DNA of 64,000 bases from Saccharicrinis sp963677345 (GTDB taxonomy: Bacteria; Bacteroidota; Bacteroidia; Bacteroidales; Marinilabiliaceae), in NCBI GenBank assembly GCA_963677345.2, contig CAXXLC010000014.1, forward strand, positions 62,001 to 126,000. Direction: 5' to 3'. This document shows, in pieces, positions 1 through 8,886 of the stretch (positions are counted from its first letter, which is position 1; each line of letters opens with the position of its first letter). The position numbers and the translations under genes are program-made. Below the pieces are notes generated by a model that made no database searches, was not told the origin of the DNA, and worked only from the letters and a program-made list of their open reading frames with translations.

Positions 1-198
1 AGCTTATCAAAAAAATATTTGAATCAGCAAGAATGTTTTGAAACTGGAATATTTAAAAAATCTGTTACGATTGCCTTGTCGCCTACAAAAGCTCGATATA
101 TTAAAATTACGGTTAAAAACCCGGGTGTTTGTCCTGAAAATCACGTGCGTTCCGGACAGTTTTCAAGAATTGCTTTAGATGAGATTAGTTTAGAGTAA
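1..198 (+). CDS. C-terminal end of a secreted glycoside hydrolase, probably GH20 (5' truncated)
   Basis: An open frame enters from the left edge in frame 1 and stops with TAA at 196-198, leaving 65 residues. The end contains KARYIKITVKNPGVCPENH and finishes with a DEISLE strand. This closely matches the last residues of the GH20 beta-hexosaminidase at 24515-26815 (KARFIRVRAVSTVCPQGH, ending DEIIVE). It is therefore the last part of a discoidin-like (F5/8 type C) domain. I infer a GH20 or other exo-glycosidase of the same PUL, so the locus extends left of the window. The catalytic part is not visible, so the family is a guess. Confidence 0.7.
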   Translation, partial: SLSKKYLNQQECFETGIFKKSVTIALSPTKARYIKITVKNPGVCPENHVRSGQFSRIALDEISLE

Positions 199-232
199 AA
201 TAAGGTGTTTGTCTGTAAAAAGTATAAAAAAT

Positions 233-263
233 ACCCCTGTTGATTTATTTCAACGGGGGTTTT
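233..263 (+). terminator. Hairpin terminator after the truncated hydrolase gene
   Basis: An 11-bp stem (233-243 with 250-260, ACCCCTGTTGA against TCAACGGGGGT, one G-T pair) encloses a 6-base loop and is followed by TTTT. It lies 35 bases after the stop codon and closes the upstream transcription unit. Confidence 0.8.
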
Positions 264-285
264 GCGTTTATATGAGTGTAAATAT

Positions 286-315
286 TTTGGTGAGTGTATA
301 AAATTTGTACTTTTG
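286..315 (+). promoter_or_regulatory. Bacteroidota-type promoter (TTTG / TACTTTTG)
   Basis: TTTG at 286-289 and TACTTTTG at 308-315 are separated by 18 bases, close to the Bacteroidota primary sigma consensus (TTTG, about 19 bases, TAnnTTTG). Transcription would begin near 322 and leave a leader of about 190 bases before the sensor gene. Confidence 0.6.
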
Positions 316-513
316 ATTCGGGGCTGAAAAAATTATATCAGACAGTGAAATGCATAGAAATTCTGATAAAGATTAGCTCATGGTATGATGCCGGTATCAT
401 TGTAATATCGTCAATTATAAAGTGAATCAGACGAATATTTTATGACTATTGGCATTTTTATTACAAAGGTTATTTTATATAATAACGAAATAATAATTAA
501 TAGTTGATTGAGG

Positions 514-3500
514 ATGCGAATAGTTCAGGTTGTTTTGTTACTATTATTAGAGTTCATATTTAGTTCACTTGCTTTTTCTTCAGATAAACATTATTATATT
601 GAGCAAGTTTCAATAAATGAGGGATTAACTCAAAATTCTGTGAAAGCCATTCACAGGGATGCCTATGGGTTTTTATGGATCGGGACAAAAAATGGATTAA
701 ACAGGTACTCTGGAGTTCACATGAAAAACTATTTTCATAATCCGGAAATAGCCAATAGTCTACCCGGTAATTATATTTATTTTGTTACTACAGATTGCAA
801 AGGAAAGCTTTGGGTCGGAACCAATAAAGGGCTTGTGAATTATTTACCTAACGAGGACTCGTTTTGCAGTGTGAAGGGAGGTAATGATTTTTATAATTCA
901 GTATATAGTAATTATGTACAAATTGATGGTTTATTACTTTTGGGAAGTACTAAGCACGTGGCTATTTATTCTCCTATATCAAATAGATTTACTTTTCTTC
1001 GCTTTAAAGGAGATGTAACATCTTTACCTTTAGCTTATCATATGATCCCATGGAATAAAGATGAAGTTCTTATAGCCTCAAGATGGAAAGGACTATTTGT
1101 ATGTGATTTAAAGACGGGTGAAATGAAAAGAATAGCATATATACAGGAGGAACAAATTACAGCTGCATTTATTGATTCTGATAAGAAATTATGGGTTGGA
1201 GTGTATAAGAAGGGTGTGTATGTTTATGATGATCAAGGGAGACTTTTAAATCATTATAGTTCACAAAATTCTGAGTTGAGTAATGATTTAATCTTATCTG
1301 TAAATGAAATTAATTCCCAGATCTGGATAGGAACTGATGGAGGCAGTGTTCAGGTTTTTAATAAAGATTTATCCAAATTTACCGACCTAACCAGCCGGAT
1401 TAATACAGGGTACAAAACTCGGTTGAATTCTGTTTCTTTAATTCATAAGGATCAATATGGTGGAATATGGCTTGGTACCATAAATGGTGGTCTGTTTGGT
1501 GTTAAAGAAGTTACCATTGCCTCATATACAGGCGCTCCTTTTAATAGCCGATCCGGTTTGAGCAGTCAAACAGTGTTGAGTTTGTGTCAGGATAAATCGG
1601 GACATATCTGGATAGGAACGGATGGTGGAGGTATAAATCTTTTTGAACCCGCCACCGGACTGTTTACACATTTTATTTCTACAAAAGGAAAAAAAGTAAA
1701 TGCCATTGAGCAAGTTGATAAGGGTGAATTACTTATAAATTGTTACGGCGAAGGTCTTAAATTATTCGATATGAATACGCATAAATTAAGGCCTTTTATC
1801 TTGCATCAATCGAGTGGTAAAACACAACCCGGGCAGCGTTATTTTGGAGTTGGTTTAAAGAAATTAAATGATTCAAATCTGCTTGTTTCTGAGGATCAAT
1901 TATATTTAATTAATGTAAAAGAGAGCCGCATAAGTACTTTATCTAATGAAATGCTTCTACAGGATGAGGGAGAGTTGAAAATTGCGGGGTCTATTCAAGG
2001 CCGAATTGTTTTTTATGGACAAAAAGGTGTATATGCTTTTGAGGAAAAAAACAAGCAAGTATCATTGTTGAAGCAGTTTCCCGGGAGCGAAGTGATTCAT
2101 ACAGCACTTTATGATTCTCTTTCTGTATTGTATGTTTCAACAACAAAAGCTCTTTATCAAATTAATATACTTAATAATAAAACTCAAATTTTACATAAAA
2201 ATACTGAACATATAGTTAGTTCATTAGCCGGAATGATGAATAAACAGTTATGGTTAGGAGTAGGAAACGATTTGGCAATGTTTGATTTCAGTTCAGGTAA
2301 TTTATGTAGGTATAGTCGTTCAGATGGAGTAATAAAAAATGAATATTTACCAAAATCATTTCTTAAGGCTCAAAATGGAGATATTTATATGGGAGGTGTC
2401 AATGGTTTAATACATATTCGTAAAGCTAATTATAAAAAGGATGAAAAAGTAATAGAATTTTATGTTGCTAATATTCAAAAGGAAGGCCGTTCACTTACTA
2501 CTGAAGAATATCAACACTTTCTGCAAACCAAAGAATTAAGCGTTCCCTGGAATTATAAAACATTAAGTTTTTCGATGATTGTTAAGAGTAATGATTTTTT
2601 TGATGAAACGCAATTTCGTTATAAAATAGGAGATGAAGCTGAATTTTCAATTTCTAAAGATACGGAGTTTAATATGTCTTTATTGTCACCGGGTGGCTAT
2701 CCTGTATATGTGCAGGCAAATTTAAAAAATGGCCATTGGTCTGATTCTTATAAGATATTACATTTATATGTAAAACAACCTTACTGGAAACAGAACTGGT
2801 TTGTAAATTTAAGCATTTTTGTTCTTTTATTGCTGGTGTTGTTTATTTGGCTCTTAGCCAATAAGCGTCAGAGTAATAAATCAAGATTGAAACTTGCAGA
2901 AAAGGATAAATTGATTAATAAGCAGAAGGTTAATTTCTTTCTCAATATATCTCATGAAATAAGAACGCCACTAACATTGATTTACGGCCCTTTGCAACAG
3001 TTATTGCAAGATCAGGGATTGTCATCACAAAATCGTTCATTACTTGAGCTTATGAAACGACAGATCAATAATTTAAATAGTTTAACCAGGCAGGTTTTGA
3101 ATCTGAGGTATATGGATGATGGAGTTGAAGGCCTTCAAATTCAGTCAGTAATCTTAAATGACTGGCTTCAGACAATAGTAAAAGATTTTGAATTTGAGTT
3201 AGAAAAACATCATGTTGAAGTTCACTGGAATTTAGACGAATCAATAGAAAACGTTTGCTTTGATAAGAGAGCGTGTAAAAAAGTTATTGATAATTTTATG
3301 GTAAATGCCTTTAAATATGCCTCCCAATCTGACAGGTTTACCTGGATTACCCGTTTGGTTGATGATGGATATGTCGAAATAGCTTTAGCTGATGAAGGTG
3401 CTGGTTTATCTTTAAGTGATGAAAATAGTGTTTTTGATCGTTATTATCAAGGTGATAAAAATGAGGATGGTTATGGTATAGGATTATCGTATTCCCGAAC

Positions 3501-4470
3501 TTTGATAGAGCAGCAAGGTGGAATTATTGGTGCTCGGAAAAATTACCCACAGGGATCGGTGTTTTTCTTTACATTACCTTTATCTCAAAATTTTAAACAG
3601 GATAACTCACTTTTGGAGTCTGATCGTGTGGCTCAGGAACAAGAAGATAATAGTAACTTGATGGTTGATCAGGATTCGAAAAATAATGCCTTTAAAAGCT
3701 TAAGCATATTGGTTGTTGAGGATAATATAGAGTTGTTGCTATATTTGAAACAATTGATGAGTAAATGGTTTAGGAAAGTTTATGCTGCTAAAAACGGACA
3801 AGAGGCACTGGAACATATTCGTAAAGAGATACCTGATATGGTTGTTTCTGATGTAATGATGCCAGTGATGGACGGGAATGAATTGTGCAGACGTATTAAA
3901 ACATCAACAGATATAAGTCATATACCTGTTATATTGTTAACAGCACACTCTAACGAGGAATCTGTTCAGTATGGATATAAGATGGGGGCCGACCGTTATT
4001 TAATTAAGCCTTTTAGTGAGGATATGTTGAGTGATGTTATTTTTAATCTTCTTCAAACCAGGATGCATTTAAAAGAAAAATATCATGCTATGGCAAGTAA
4101 TGGCTTTATTGATAAGACTTTAATGAGTAGTAATGCCGATGAGGATTTTATTTGTAAAGTTAATAATATAATCAGGGAGGAACTTGCCAATCCTAATCTT
4201 GATGTCGATTTGATGGTTGAGAAACTAGCCATAAGCAGAGCAACTCTTTATGTTAAGTTTAAGTCTGTTTTAGGTATTGGTATTAAAACCTATATTAATA
4301 ACCAGCGACTAACTGCAGCTGCTCAGTTACTTGAAAAAACAGATAAAAGTATTTCAGAGATAGCTGAGCTTATTGGATTTCAGAGTCAAGGTTATTTTAG
4401 CACTCTTTTTAAACAGGTTTACGGAATGTCACCATTAAAATACAGGCAGCAACATTCTGATATGAATTAA
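514..4470 (+). CDS. Hybrid two-component system sensor/regulator (HTCS)
   Basis: The protein has 1318 residues. It is a one-polypeptide sensor and transcription activator of the type that controls PULs. A signal segment (RIVQVVLLLLLEFIF) precedes repeated beta-propeller strands of the reg_prop type (for example GFLWIGTKNGLNRY) and a Y_Y_Y domain to about residue 755. A membrane segment lies near 760-783. The histidine kinase follows, with phospho-acceptor H814 in NISHEIRTP and the ATPase lobe near 920-1030. A receiver domain begins near 1064 with D1113 in VVSDVMMP, and an AraC-type HTH lies at about 1212-1312. I chose ATG 514 over TTG 508. It probably senses a released oligosaccharide in the periplasm and activates PUL genes. 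Its stop lies 32 bases from the stop of the second HTCS, which is on the other strand. Confidence 0.93.
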   Translation: MRIVQVVLLLLLEFIFSSLAFSSDKHYYIEQVSINEGLTQNSVKAIHRDAYGFLWIGTKNGLNRYSGVHMKNYFHNPEIANSLPGNYIYFVTTDCKGKLWVGTNKGLVNYLPNEDSFCSVKGGNDFYNSVYSNYVQIDGLLLLGSTKHVAIYSPISNRFTFLRFKGDVTSLPLAYHMIPWNKDEVLIASRWKGLFVCDLKTGEMKRIAYIQEEQITAAFIDSDKKLWVGVYKKGVYVYDDQGRLLNHYSSQNSELSNDLILSVNEINSQIWIGTDGGSVQVFNKDLSKFTDLTSRINTGYKTRLNSVSLIHKDQYGGIWLGTINGGLFGVKEVTIASYTGAPFNSRSGLSSQTVLSLCQDKSGHIWIGTDGGGINLFEPATGLFTHFISTKGKKVNAIEQVDKGELLINCYGEGLKLFDMNTHKLRPFILHQSSGKTQPGQRYFGVGLKKLNDSNLLVSEDQLYLINVKESRISTLSNEMLLQDEGELKIAGSIQGRIVFYGQKGVYAFEEKNKQVSLLKQFPGSEVIHTALYDSLSVLYVSTTKALYQINILNNKTQILHKNTEHIVSSLAGMMNKQLWLGVGNDLAMFDFSSGNLCRYSRSDGVIKNEYLPKSFLKAQNGDIYMGGVNGLIHIRKANYKKDEKVIEFYVANIQKEGRSLTTEEYQHFLQTKELSVPWNYKTLSFSMIVKSNDFFDETQFRYKIGDEAEFSISKDTEFNMSLLSPGGYPVYVQANLKNGHWSDSYKILHLYVKQPYWKQNWFVNLSIFVLLLLVLFIWLLANKRQSNKSRLKLAEKDKLINKQKVNFFLNISHEIRTPLTLIYGPLQQLLQDQGLSSQNRSLLELMKRQINNLNSLTRQVLNLRYMDDGVEGLQIQSVILNDWLQTIVKDFEFELEKHHVEVHWNLDESIENVCFDKRACKKVIDNFMVNAFKYASQSDRFTWITRLVDDGYVEIALADEGAGLSLSDENSVFDRYYQGDKNEDGYGIGLSYSRTLIEQQGGIIGARKNYPQGSVFFFTLPLSQNFKQDNSLLESDRVAQEQEDNSNLMVDQDSKNNAFKSLSILVVEDNIELLLYLKQLMSKWFRKVYAAKNGQEALEHIRKEIPDMVVSDVMMPVMDGNELCRRIKTSTDISHIPVILLTAHSNEESVQYGYKMGADRYLIKPFSEDMLSDVIFNLLQTRMHLKEKYHAMASNGFIDKTLMSSNADEDFICKVNNIIREELANPNLDVDLMVEKLAISRATLYVKFKSVLGIGIKTYINNQRLTAAAQLLEKTDKSISEIAELIGFQSQGYFSTLFKQVYGMSPLKYRQQHSDMN

Positions 4471-4502
4471 AAAGAGTATTACATGGGTTAGTGAACTCCT
4501 AA

Positions 4503-7500
4503 TTAATTTTCTTTATATTTAGAAGGCGTTACCCCGAACTGCTGAACAAAGCATTTTCGAAAATAAGCAGTATCACTAAATCCTACCTGATTGGCTGTTT
4601 CACTGATTGAATACTTACCGGATTTAATTAACATAGCTGCTTGTTTTATTCGTATTGATCTAATAAAAGTGGCAACATTATCACCAGTAAATGTTTTTAT
4701 TCTGCGATAAAGTGTTGGTTGACTCATATTTAAACTATCGGCCAAAGTTGTTGCATTGAATTTAGGGTTAATAAGATTTTGTTCAACTATTTCCATAGCC
4801 TGACGAATAAATTGCTCCTGGTGGGGTTCTATCTCAACATTATTGGTTGTTAATGTTATTTTTTGACTGTAAAACTGTCTTAACAGAGCCCTGCTTTTAA
4901 CAATGTTATCTATCTTAGCCAATAGTACCTCTGGATTAAAAGGTTTAGTAATATAATCATCAGCACCCGTTTCTAAGCCATCCAACAGATCTTTAGTACT
5001 ACCTTTTGCTGTTAATAAAATGATTGGGATATGACATCTGTTTTCATCTTTTTTTATGGTGCTGCATAGTTGATATCCATCCATCATCGGCATCATAACA
5101 TCTGATATGATAAGATCAGGAAGCTCATCAGTTAATAGATCAAGAGCTTCTTTTCCGTTGGAAGCACTCTGTACTGAAAACCTTTCAGAAAGCAAGGAGT
5201 TTATGTATTGTAATAATTCTTTGTGATCTTCTACAATAAGTATTTTTGTATCCGAAGCCTGAGCTTGTTTTAATTCTTTCTTTTCTATTAGATTCTCTGC
5301 TATATTATCAATGATATAGGGTTGGGTTCGTAGATATGTTTCGCCCTTCTCATCTTCTTTTAAATGGTTATCACCACAGGGAAGTATGACTGTGAATTCA
5401 GATCCCTCGTCAGGAGAGCTCTTTACATTTATTTTACCATGATGTAGGTGGGTTAACTCTTGAGCCAGCGATAAACCAACTCCCGTGCCAGCAACTTTTG
5501 TGTTGCTTTTTTTATTTTCGTGGTAAAAGCGATGAAAAATAAAAGATTGTTCCGCTTCTGAAATTCCAGGACCATTATCTTTTATTGAGATATAACATTT
5601 GTTATTCAAGCAGGTTAAATTAACTTTTATAGTTCCCTGATCCGGAGAGAATTTTATTGCATTTGAAAATATATTTGATAAGATTATTTGCAACTTTTCT
5701 ATATCAAACCATAACATAATAGTTTCGTCAGTATGGTTTAATACGAACTTTATGTTTTTTTGTCGGGCAACAGGATTAAACTGTTCTATCAGATTCGCAG
5801 TGAAATGATTAAGATTGTTATAAGAAGCATGAAGTTTCATTTGCCCCACTTCAACTTTTCTAAAATCCAAAAGCTGAGAAATAAGGTCGTATAGATTTTG
5901 TGCCTGATGATGAATGGTTTTTAAATGGTTTTTTGCAAAATCAGGTATGCTGGTGTTGGTTATAAGCTCTTTAGCAGGAGCCATTATCAGCGTTAAAGGA
6001 GTTCTAAGTTCGTGTGATATATTTGTAAAGAATCTAATCTTCAATTCATTTATCTCCTGTTGCTTATTTTTTTCTATACAAGCAATGTCTAATTTGTGTT
6101 CCAACTCTTTTCCCTGGATCTCCATGTCTTTTAAACTGTATATCAGCTTCATTCTGTATTGATAAATACTTAAGATAATGGTTGTAAGAGATAGCATAAT
6201 AAGGATGAGTCCCCACCAACTCATATACCATACCGGATATATAATCACATTCAGATATGCAGCATTGTTATTCCAGATTCCATCACTATTGGCTCCACAT
6301 ACTTCAAAACGGTATTTCCCTGGTTTAAGGTTGTTGTAGGTTACAGTACGTTGTGTTCCATCTGCAGTAGTCCAGTTATTATCCAAGCCCACCAGTCGAT
6401 ATTTATATTTATTTGATTTTTGTTTTAAGAAAGATAATCCCGCATAAGTAAGAGCCAGGTTGTTTATGGGGTGGTGAAGTTCAATTGATGTGTTGTAGGG
6501 CGCAGCTTTTTTTAAGATGATGTTATTGTTGATGGATTCATTTACTCTAACTGATCGATTCTGAATTTGAATATCTGTAATATAAACAGGGGGAGAATAA
6601 TTTCTTTTTTTTATGCTGTCGGGATAAAAGTAAAGAAGTCCTTTGTTATTACCAAAAATAAGCTGACCATCTTCATTTTTAAAAATGGCACGAATGTTAT
6701 TGGCAAGATAGTAGTTTGTAAATGAAAGATTGCCTGTGTTTAATCTCGAAAGACCTGAGTTTGTGCCTATCCACAAATAGTTTTTGTCGTCATGAGTTAA
6801 GCAGGTTACAAAATTGTGGCATAAACCGTCCGTTTTTTGAATGAATTGAATTATAGATTTTTGTGAGTTGTAATAACCCAATGCACTTTGATAACCAATC
6901 CATAGTTTTCCATCAGGCATCTCGTGAAGCGCCCAGATGGCTTTGTTATTTAATAAGTCAGGAGAGGTGTAGTAATCGTTAAAATGATTGAAATAAAGGC
7001 TGTCGGAGTCATGGTAGATAAGTTTGTTAAGTCCATTGTTGGTGCCAATCCAAATTTCTCCTTCATGATCTTCAAGTAATGCTCTGATATAATTTCCTGA
7101 TAAATGTAATTTTGAACGTGAGCTGGAGGTAGTTAGTATAAACGTATTCTTCTGTCTGTTGTATAATATCAGGCCATTACTGGTGCCAATCCAAAAATGT
7201 CCGTCTTTGGCAATGAGAAGAGCTTCAACACGACCTTTCCAATCCGGAGCATTTTCAGGGTTTATTTTTAGTTCTGTGATTAAGTCTTTTTTAGTTTCGT
7301 AATAAAGTAATGACGACTGTATTGTGCCAAACCAGATATTCTCGTTTTCATCTGTTGCAGATGACAGAATAATATCAGTGGGAATATGCCTGTTGCCTTT
7401 TTGATGTGTTGTGAAATTTTCAATAGTATTTTTTGAGTTTAGATTTAGAGGTAAATGAGTTTTTTTTATACCCCCATGGTATAATGCGATATAAAGATCC

Positions 7501-8621
7501 TGGTGTGAGTCAACACTAAAGTCTTTTACTTCATAAAGACTGTTGAATTTTATTCGTTTAAAATATTGTTTTTCCAGGTTTATTTTTACTGCACCTCCTC
7601 CATGAGTTCCAATCCATAATACTCCTGATGGATCAGATAAAATCGATATCATTCTGTTTTCAAGTTTGTCATTAAAAAACGGATGATCCCAGTTGTAATG
7701 GTTTGCTTTAGCATTTGTTGAAAGCTCTTGCAGTTGATCCAGTCCATTCCATGTAGCCACCCAAAAATCACCATAGATATCTTTCACAACACCATATACA
7801 TCTTTGTGGCTGATTATAGATTTTTCATCCTTATTATGGGCTATTGATTTTGTACTACCTGTTTTTGTGTTTAGGATATATAAACCATTGTCAATCGTTG
7901 ATATGATCAAATGCTCGTCAATAAAATTCAGGTTGGTTATAATAAATTCAATAGGATTTGGGTTTGAGTATTCTAATAAAAATGATTTAAATTGTTTTGT
8001 GTCAGCAGTATACCGAACAACCATATTTGTATTGGTTCCAAGCCAGTAATAGCCATCAGTGCCTTTTATGATACTGTTAAATACTTCATAGTTTATATTG
8101 TATCCGTTTTTTTGATTAATCCATTCTACCGTAGAAAATTCTGTACTAGGTATGTCAGAGCTAAAGCTGAGGATGGCAATTCCGTGATTAGTAGTTATCA
8201 GGTAACTGTTATTGATGTCTTCAGTAATACCAGTAAGGATTACAGAAGAATTGGAATCTTCATAATTTAGTTTTATATGACTCAAAAATGATTCGGTCAG
8301 GGGATCAAAGATATGTAGTTCGTTAGGCGTGCCAACCCATAAATAGCCTTGCGAACACTGATATAAAAAGGTAATATTAAGAGATATATCTGAAGGTTGA
8401 AAGTTTTTTACCACAAAACCATCATATTTGTTTAAGCCATCTGATGTTCCAAACCAGATAAACCCAGATTTATCTTTTAGGATAGTATTTACTGTGTTGT
8501 CTGATAAACCGTTCTGCATGGTTATATATTCTGCACTTAATGAGTAATCAGTTGCATTAGCTTTGTATATATAACATCCTAAAATGGTTATAAGAAGAAG
8601 TCGTAATTGCATATTTCTCAT
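4503..8621 (-). CDS. Hybrid two-component system sensor/regulator (HTCS), second copy
   Basis: The protein has 1372 residues and the same architecture as the first sensor but is clearly diverged from it. It has a signal segment (LRLLLITILGCYIY), a reg_prop propeller array with strands such as GFIWFGTSDGLNKYDGF, a Y_Y_Y domain, and a membrane segment near 798-820. The kinase has H870 in NISHELRTP. The receiver has D1174 in IISDVMMP, and an AraC HTH ends in GVTPSKYKEN. ATG at 8621 is used; ATG 8612 is an alternative. It reads away from the GH2 gene at 8887 across a 265-base divergent region, so it is well placed to control the first PUL unit. Two sensors in one locus suggest two inducing sugars; that is inference. 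Confidence 0.93.
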   Translation of the reverse strand: MRNMQLRLLLITILGCYIYKANATDYSLSAEYITMQNGLSDNTVNTILKDKSGFIWFGTSDGLNKYDGFVVKNFQPSDISLNITFLYQCSQGYLWVGTPNELHIFDPLTESFLSHIKLNYEDSNSSVILTGITEDINNSYLITTNHGIAILSFSSDIPSTEFSTVEWINQKNGYNINYEVFNSIIKGTDGYYWLGTNTNMVVRYTADTKQFKSFLLEYSNPNPIEFIITNLNFIDEHLIISTIDNGLYILNTKTGSTKSIAHNKDEKSIISHKDVYGVVKDIYGDFWVATWNGLDQLQELSTNAKANHYNWDHPFFNDKLENRMISILSDPSGVLWIGTHGGGAVKINLEKQYFKRIKFNSLYEVKDFSVDSHQDLYIALYHGGIKKTHLPLNLNSKNTIENFTTHQKGNRHIPTDIILSSATDENENIWFGTIQSSLLYYETKKDLITELKINPENAPDWKGRVEALLIAKDGHFWIGTSNGLILYNRQKNTFILTTSSSRSKLHLSGNYIRALLEDHEGEIWIGTNNGLNKLIYHDSDSLYFNHFNDYYTSPDLLNNKAIWALHEMPDGKLWIGYQSALGYYNSQKSIIQFIQKTDGLCHNFVTCLTHDDKNYLWIGTNSGLSRLNTGNLSFTNYYLANNIRAIFKNEDGQLIFGNNKGLLYFYPDSIKKRNYSPPVYITDIQIQNRSVRVNESINNNIILKKAAPYNTSIELHHPINNLALTYAGLSFLKQKSNKYKYRLVGLDNNWTTADGTQRTVTYNNLKPGKYRFEVCGANSDGIWNNNAAYLNVIIYPVWYMSWWGLILIMLSLTTIILSIYQYRMKLIYSLKDMEIQGKELEHKLDIACIEKNKQQEINELKIRFFTNISHELRTPLTLIMAPAKELITNTSIPDFAKNHLKTIHHQAQNLYDLISQLLDFRKVEVGQMKLHASYNNLNHFTANLIEQFNPVARQKNIKFVLNHTDETIMLWFDIEKLQIILSNIFSNAIKFSPDQGTIKVNLTCLNNKCYISIKDNGPGISEAEQSFIFHRFYHENKKSNTKVAGTGVGLSLAQELTHLHHGKINVKSSPDEGSEFTVILPCGDNHLKEDEKGETYLRTQPYIIDNIAENLIEKKELKQAQASDTKILIVEDHKELLQYINSLLSERFSVQSASNGKEALDLLTDELPDLIISDVMMPMMDGYQLCSTIKKDENRCHIPIILLTAKGSTKDLLDGLETGADDYITKPFNPEVLLAKIDNIVKSRALLRQFYSQKITLTTNNVEIEPHQEQFIRQAMEIVEQNLINPKFNATTLADSLNMSQPTLYRRIKTFTGDNVATFIRSIRIKQAAMLIKSGKYSISETANQVGFSDTAYFRKCFVQQFGVTPSKYKEN

Positions 8622-8834
8622 TTACATTAATTGGATATCCAAAAATAAGAAAATCTTTTAATTGCACTAAGGTTGTTTTTTTTAGGTTGTATGTAATGTG
8701 TTTATTCATTGAGATTTACTGTGGTATGTGAATGAAATATCTTCCTGAAATGAATATTATGTCATTGTTATTTATGACTAAAATCTCCTTGTTTTATGAA
8801 GAGAACATAGCTTACAAACTATATAAACTTCCAA

Positions 8835-8842
8835 TAAATTTG
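8835..8842 (+). promoter_or_regulatory. -7 promoter box (TAAATTTG) of the first PUL unit
   Basis: TAAATTTG matches TAnnTTTG and lies 44 bases before the GH2 start. No good -33 TTTG is present at the expected distance, as is common for promoters that need an activator such as an HTCS. The divergent gap also contains a 12-bp palindrome, TTGGATATCCAA, at 8631-8642 just before the minus-strand sensor; its role is unknown. Confidence 0.45.
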
Positions 8843-8886
8843 TAAGTAGTGATTGAGAATATGAATATTATAAAACAAAATTTAGA

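Larger units (their letters stand above)
199..513. other. Intergenic region with terminator and promoter of the first sensor gene
   Basis: This gap holds the terminator at 233-263 and the promoter at 286-315. The remaining 200 bases form a long AT-rich leader before the sensor gene at 514. I see no small gene or repeat in it. Confidence 0.6.

Noticed and set aside
8631..8642. 12-bp palindrome TTGGATATCCAA between the sensor and the GH2 gene
   Set aside because: It is a single copy, short, and expected by chance in 64 kb; noted only with the promoter.
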